A stretch of 64,000 bases of DNA from Pseudomonas sp. R76 (GTDB lineage: Bacteria > Pseudomonadota > Gammaproteobacteria > Pseudomonadales > Pseudomonadaceae), in contig NZ_CP019428.1 in assembly GCF_009834565.1 (NCBI RefSeq), positions 1,984,001 through 2,048,000 of the forward strand. The letters are read 5' to 3'. The position numbers were made by a program, and so were the translations under genes. Positions 60,194-64,000 of this stretch are shown piece by piece (the stretch's first letter is position 1; each line of letters opens with the position of its first letter). Below the pieces are notes generated by a model. The model was not told the DNA's origin and searched no databases. It saw nothing but the letters and a program-made list of their open reading frames with translations.

Positions 60194-61021
60194 ATGAAGC
60201 AATCAAGTCGAGTAGCACTGGTAACGGGTGCTTCTTGCGGGATGGGGAAGGCTTTCGCGCAGGCGTTGTTGGGGGAGGGCATGGTCGTTTACGCCGTCGC
60301 CCGACGCGTGGATCAGATGACGGAACTGCGCCGGTTGGGGGCGATTACACTCGCGATGGATATCACCCGCGAGCAGGATGTGGAGCGAGTCGTTGCCCAC
60401 ATTAAAAGTCAGCACGGTGCGGTAGATGTGCTTCTGAATAATGCCGGTTTTGGATTATACGGGGCGATGGAAGACACCCTGATCGATGACGCCCGCTACC
60501 AATTCGAGGTAAACCTGTTCGGGCTTGCACGACTGACGCAGGCCTTGCTGCCAGGTATGCGTAGCCAGGGCAAAGGCCTCATCATCAATATCTCCTCCAT
60601 GGGGGGCAAGGTCTACACCCCGCTAGGCAGTTGGTATCACGCCACCAAACACGCCCTGGAAGGATGGTCGGATTGTTTGCGCCTGGAGCTTCGACAGTTC
60701 GGTATCAACGTGGTCTTGATTGAACCGGGCGCGATCGACACCGAGTTTGGGGCAGTTATGCTGGAACCCATGCTTCGCCGCTCGGAAAACGGTGCTTACC
60801 ATGCCATGGCCCAAAAGGTCGCCGCTGCCACGCGGCAGTCGTATAAACCCGGTTCGCTGTCCAAGCCCCAGGTCATCGTCGACCTGGTGTTGAAGGCTGT
60901 GCGTAGCGCCCATCCCAAAACACGCTATGTTGGGGGTAAATATGCGCGGCCACTGATGTCCATCCGCAAATGGCTGGGTGACCGGATTTACGACAAGATA
61001 ATGATGGCTATGGTGCGGTGA
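60194..61021 (+). CDS. Short-chain dehydrogenase/reductase
   Basis: 275-residue SDR. NAD(P)-binding VALVTGASCGMGKAFAQALL, NNAGFGLYGAMED, the catalytic serine in LIINISSMGGKVYTP and the YxxxK pair in GSWYHATKHALEGWSD. The 3' part (YVGGKYARPLMSIRKWLGDR) is as in oxidoreductases of unknown substrate acting on lipids or sterols. GGAGG precedes the ATG at 60194. It lies 14 bp upstream of the AraC-type regulator gene in one operon. Confidence 0.9.
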   Translation: MKQSSRVALVTGASCGMGKAFAQALLGEGMVVYAVARRVDQMTELRRLGAITLAMDITREQDVERVVAHIKSQHGAVDVLLNNAGFGLYGAMEDTLIDDARYQFEVNLFGLARLTQALLPGMRSQGKGLIINISSMGGKVYTPLGSWYHATKHALEGWSDCLRLELRQFGINVVLIEPGAIDTEFGAVMLEPMLRRSENGAYHAMAQKVAAATRQSYKPGSLSKPQVIVDLVLKAVRSAHPKTRYVGGKYARPLMSIRKWLGDRIYDKIMMAMVR

Positions 61022-61035
61022 CAGGAGCGAGACCT

Positions 61036-62049
61036 ATGAGGCCTGCTACGCAGTTTTCGGTGCATCCGGGGTGGGCGTTGGTCATTGCTGATCTCGGCGC
61101 GAACGTTGCCGATGTGCTGAGGCTTGCCAAGCTTCCCGAAGACCTTTTCGCCCGGCCAGAGGCGAGCGTGAACCCAATAGAGTATTGCCAGCTTTGGCTC
61201 GCACTGGAGCAGTTGACCCAAGGGCAAGAACTGCCATTGATCATAGGCAAAGCGATTACCGCCGAAGCGTTTGACCCTCCCCTATTTGCAAGCTTGTGCA
61301 GCCCGAACCTGGAGGTCGCCCTGCGGCGACTTGCCAGCTACAAGGCGCTGATCGGGCCTCTGGTGTTGCACATTGAGCAGCAAGCGGCCTTCATGGAGGT
61401 GAGTGTAGAGTTTCCGAAGGTCGTGCCGTCATGGCCTGCCAGCACCGCAATGACAGAGCTGGTGTTTTTTACTCAACTGGCTCGCCTGGCAACCCGTCAT
61501 CGAATCTGCCCGATACGTGTGCAATTACCGACGCTACCCGATGATTGCCGCCCTTACGAAGCGTTTTTCGGCTGCGCTGTCACGGTGGGCATCAAGCCTT
61601 CAATCAGGTTTAGCGACAGTGATTCAAAGCGGCCTTTCCTGACAGCAAACCAACCCATGTGGGCGTTTTTTCAGCCGCTGCTGGACAAACGCTTGAGTGA
61701 ATTGGACGCTACCGCCAGCGTGCGCAAGCGTGTGCAGGGTTTACTGCTTGAGTTATTGCCAAGCGGCCAGGCGAGCATCGATGCGGTCGCGCAACGGCTG
61801 GCGACGAGCAAACGCTCCTTGCAGCGCGCGCTGGAGCTTGAAGGCAGCAGCTATCAAAAGTTGCTAGTGGAGACGCGGCGCAGTCTTGCCGAGCATTACT
61901 TGAGCCGTTCGCACATCAGCTTTGCTGAAGTAGCGTATCTGTTGGGTTTTGAGGACGGAAACACCTTCCACCGTGCTTTCAAATCTTGGGCGGGGATTAC
62001 ACCTGGGGTTTACCGATCTCAATGGTCAGGCAACGTTTTTTACTCCTGA
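61036..62049 (+). CDS. AraC-family transcriptional regulator
   Basis: 337-residue regulator with an N-terminal arabinose-binding-like domain (about 20-210; HPGWALVIADLGANVADVLR, PIEYCQLWLALEQLTQGQ) of the OruR/ArgR-type subgroup, and a C-terminal double helix-turn-helix: SIDAVAQRLATSKRSLQRAL and FAEVAYLLGFEDGNTFHRAF KSWAGITPGVYR. The ATG at 61036 follows AGGAG; a GTG overlapping the SDR stop is the alternative. Probably controls the SDR or an operon elsewhere. Confidence 0.9.
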   Translation: MRPATQFSVHPGWALVIADLGANVADVLRLAKLPEDLFARPEASVNPIEYCQLWLALEQLTQGQELPLIIGKAITAEAFDPPLFASLCSPNLEVALRRLASYKALIGPLVLHIEQQAAFMEVSVEFPKVVPSWPASTAMTELVFFTQLARLATRHRICPIRVQLPTLPDDCRPYEAFFGCAVTVGIKPSIRFSDSDSKRPFLTANQPMWAFFQPLLDKRLSELDATASVRKRVQGLLLELLPSGQASIDAVAQRLATSKRSLQRALELEGSSYQKLLVETRRSLAEHYLSRSHISFAEVAYLLGFEDGNTFHRAFKSWAGITPGVYRSQWSGNVFYS

Positions 62050-62126
62050 TGTTTTTAGAAGATGATTTTCTACTTCTTGTCGTTTGGATAAAACCGCGGA
62101 TCTTAAGTAGATAATTGCGCCGTATA

Positions 62127-62219
62127 TTTTGGTTTGACCCCGATATCCTATGGTCTGCCTCTATTTCTGTATGGGATCAGAAAAGACCAATTGCAGTTGT
62201 CGTGGTCTGGCTCCGATAT
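62127..62219. repeat. Short dispersed repeat copies c and d
   Basis: Copy c TTTTGGTTTGACCCCGATATCC (62127-62148) and copy d CGTGGTCTGGCTCCGATAT (62201-62219), with a third partial version (ttccgaccccaatattcc) at about 62230. They occupy most of the gap between the AraC gene and the next gene. Confidence 0.65.
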
Positions 62220-62256
62220 ATTTGCCGATATTCCGACCCCAATATTCCAATGCGGC

Positions 62257-63039
62257 TCAGTGCATAAGTTGCTCGATTTTCAGATAGTTGTTTATTGCTG
62301 TTAAAATTTCTTCCGCTTTGGGCTCGAAAGCAATTCGCTTGCTGTTGTATAAGTTTGCAGCCAAGCTTGGATTGAATTTTTGCAAGTCGGATGTTCGCGG
62401 AGCTAGATCTGGCATTCTTTGGGAGAACTCAGTAGTGGATTCTCCAACCAGAAATAGATTTTTTGTGATTAGATCATTGAACTCTGTAATAAGCCTTCTG
62501 ATGTTCGATGGTAGGATGGGAGATATGGATAATCGCTTAAGTTCGGCTTGGGTATCCGCTAATTTCTCGGTATACGCAATCGCGGGGTGCTCATATTTCT
62601 GCCAATTTGAAAGCAGAATTGCGGGGTTTGTAATGACTTTTTTAGGAGGCTCGGTGGCGGAATCTTCAGGCCCTTCTGTGATAGGTCTCAAATATTTTTC
62701 AGAAACAATGGCCCTGGTAAGTATTTTATATACTTCTTTTTGATGTTCTTTGTCAATTTTCACTTCAGATGCAAAGAAATTATCTACGTAGCTATCTACC
62801 ATTTGATAGGTGTTTAACCTGATGATTAGATTTAGGTCGCATTCCTTAATAAACTCTATTTCAGTTTTATTCTGAAAAAAACCCAACACTTCTTCGAAGA
62901 TTTTAAGTTGTAGCTTGAAAACTTCGGTTCTTATAGGTGCGAATAGAGTTTTTCTAGCTTGCAGGTAACTTAAAATTGTTATCGATCCTACGATCAAAAA
63001 AAATAATATATTTGTAATTTCTTTGATGTCTGTAATCAT
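62257..63039 (-). CDS. Membrane-anchored hypothetical protein (260 aa)
   Basis: Product with one N-terminal transmembrane helix (ITNILFFLIVGSITILSYLQ, residues about 6-27) followed by a long soluble, helix-rich region: EVFKLQLKIFEEVLGFFQNK, LNLIIRLNTYQMVDSYVDNF, and near the C-terminus LITKNLFLVGESTTEFSQRM. Not a family I can name. GGAG six bases upstream of the ATG at 63039 decides the start; an ATG four codons earlier has a poor site. Distinctly AT-rich, unlike the core genes, so probably acquired. The single helix and long cytosolic or periplasmic body recall tethered effector or abortive-infection proteins, but there is no motif for this. Confidence 0.65.
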   Translation of the reverse strand: MITDIKEITNILFFLIVGSITILSYLQARKTLFAPIRTEVFKLQLKIFEEVLGFFQNKTEIEFIKECDLNLIIRLNTYQMVDSYVDNFFASEVKIDKEHQKEVYKILTRAIVSEKYLRPITEGPEDSATEPPKKVITNPAILLSNWQKYEHPAIAYTEKLADTQAELKRLSISPILPSNIRRLITEFNDLITKNLFLVGESTTEFSQRMPDLAPRTSDLQKFNPSLAANLYNSKRIAFEPKAEEILTAINNYLKIEQLMH

Positions 63040-63337
63040 GAACTGCTCCATTGTTAGCGTATTTATCGGTCCTAAACGTATAGTAACTGTGGGCTATCAC
63101 CCGCGGCAATGCGTTATTCTGGAACGATGCCGAACCATTGGTGAATTACTCTGGATTTTCATTTGTATGTAGGTAAAAGTTTTCAGCTTTCGTGGGGAAA
63201 AATCCCACGGCTTTCTAAGCTTGCCCGTCAGACCTTACACCGCTAACCTCCTCAAGCCGCTACAAACCCAGCGGCCGGAGGTGGAAGTCCGTATTGCTAA
63301 GGCGTTTTAACTCCCGAAAATATTTGGAGCTTCGCCC
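63040..63337. other. Intergenic region with relic frame
   Basis: About 300 bp. The frame ending at 63309 reads RGEKSHGFLSLPVRPYTANL, LKPLQTQRPEVEVRIAKAF and stops, with no start codon; it looks like the tail of a lost gene. Nothing else is recognised. Confidence 0.4.
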
Positions 63338-63706
63338 ATGCCTAACAAATCACGCAAACCTTATGTCGATCAAAACACTGCGCCCGTCGATGCCAAGCTA
63401 CAAACGGCTGCCCAACGAGCAATTCACCATTACCTGCCACCATCTGACGACAACGCCGCCCCCGCCGACCACCCAACCGGCAATCTATTCTCCGTCAGCC
63501 CCAACATCGACACCGAAACCCTCCTAGCCAACGCATCCGAAAACCTCGACTCCGCCAACCAAATGGCCGCCACCCTGGCCTTCGACCTCGAAGACCCGCA
63601 CCGCGCCATCCTCCTCGGCATCCAACAACTCATCGACCTAAGCGCTCTACTCGTCGCCCGAGCCCAGGAGCAAGTCGCACCTGCCGCCAACCCAGCCAAA
63701 GCCTGA
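63338..63706 (+). CDS. DUF6124 family protein
   Basis: 122-residue, Ala/Pro-rich cytosolic protein. The DUF6124 pattern is in LFSVSPNIDTETLLANASEN and LAFDLEDPHRAILLGIQQLI, preceded by a long variable N-terminus and followed by ALLVARAQEQVAPAA. These Pseudomonas proteins, often in several copies, have no known function. ATG at 63338 lacks a strong ribosome-binding site. Confidence 0.82.
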   Translation: MPNKSRKPYVDQNTAPVDAKLQTAAQRAIHHYLPPSDDNAAPADHPTGNLFSVSPNIDTETLLANASENLDSANQMAATLAFDLEDPHRAILLGIQQLIDLSALLVARAQEQVAPAANPAKA

Positions 63707-63851
63707 CCCCAACCCCGCCGCCTCACCCCAAGGCGGCAACCTGAACCCATGCTGTCACCCCGCAAAGTTTCATAATTCCCTGCACCGTTGAGGACTACGC
63801 TCCCACTTAAGAGAGGCCCCCCGCACCTCCAGCCCATAGGGAACTGAAAAC

Positions 63852-64000
63852 ATGATCTCGAACCTGGTTAAAGTCGTGATGATTGCTGGCACGCTGCTGT
63901 TGGGCGCTTGTTCGACGGGTTCGTCGGGCGGAGGCAGTGACCCTTGTTTTTCAGGCGGATGCCAGGCGTTTGGGGACCATAGCCCGAGCAAGGCGGCCAA
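63852..64000 (+). CDS. Small lipoprotein, 5' part
   Basis: Cut by the right edge of the window. The visible 49 codons begin with a lipoprotein signal peptide (VKVVMIAGTLLLGACSTGSS): the lipobox is LLGAC, so the protein should be lipidated at Cys, and Ser follows at +2. The mature part is Gly/Ser-rich with Cys pairs (DPCFSGGCQAFG). Ribosome-binding site GGGAA. Function unknown. Confidence 0.7.
   Translation, partial: MISNLVKVVMIAGTLLLGACSTGSSGGGSDPCFSGGCQAFGDHSPSKAA

Overview
The window is chromosomal DNA of a Pseudomonas, most likely the P. fluorescens group. Coding is GC-rich and dense. Gene order slt / uup / usp / fadBA / DUF1653 / topA / sulA-lexA / psrA / nagZ / mfd / gap / sthA / GDPD / pilZ / lolCDE matches, from memory, the P. 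aeruginosa PA3020-PA2986 block. Many intergenic gaps carry the GTGGGAG-type palindromic repeats (REP/REPIN) typical of fluorescent pseudomonads. The species is not determined; this rests on recognised protein families and synteny, not on a search.

Layout. 1-8.1 kb: end of a lipid A hydroxylase gene, acnA, rlmM, tusA, a MATE exporter, pdxB. 8.4-16.3 kb: MsbA-like ABC exporter, a Fic AMPylase-like protein, slt, uup, a universal stress protein. 16.8-27.6 kb: fatty-acid oxidation (fadBA), topA, the SOS pair lexA-sulA with two LexA boxes, psrA with two abutting PsrA operators, and nagZ. 27.7-36.2 kb: SNF2 helicase, csiV-like gene, mfd, gap. 36.4-44.9 kb: citrate-type MFS carrier, chalcone-isomerase-like periplasmic protein, sthA, glycerophosphodiesterase, a PilZ protein, and the lipoprotein exporter lolCDE. 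45.1-55.5 kb: a metal-type two-component system divergent from a cupredoxin, queF, a HAD-fold protein lacking its nucleophile, mlaA, a second PilZ protein, an RssB/RssC-type stress-signalling pair, transaldolase and dusA.

55.5-63.1 kb is accessory. It begins right upstream of dusA, a recognised island-insertion locus, is visibly more AT-rich, and mixes intact genes with debris: an S-type pyocin-like bacteriocin and overlapping immunity gene with a near-perfect LexA box upstream, a phage baseplate gpV remnant, an orphan ParD-like antitoxin, an SDR-AraC pair, and an unknown membrane-anchored protein. A short sequence (cgtggtctgaccccgatatcc and variants) recurs four times at block boundaries. 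The window ends in a DUF6124 gene and the start of a small lipoprotein gene cut by the window edge.

The most interesting item is the bacteriocin (56.1-58.2 kb). Its N-terminal and middle parts look like a classical S-type pyocin, but its roughly 170-residue killing domain has none of the common HNH nuclease signature, and its 90-residue partner is a dedicated immunity candidate. LexA, encoded in the same window, probably controls it. Starts were chosen on ribosome-binding sites and usual family lengths. No searches were run.
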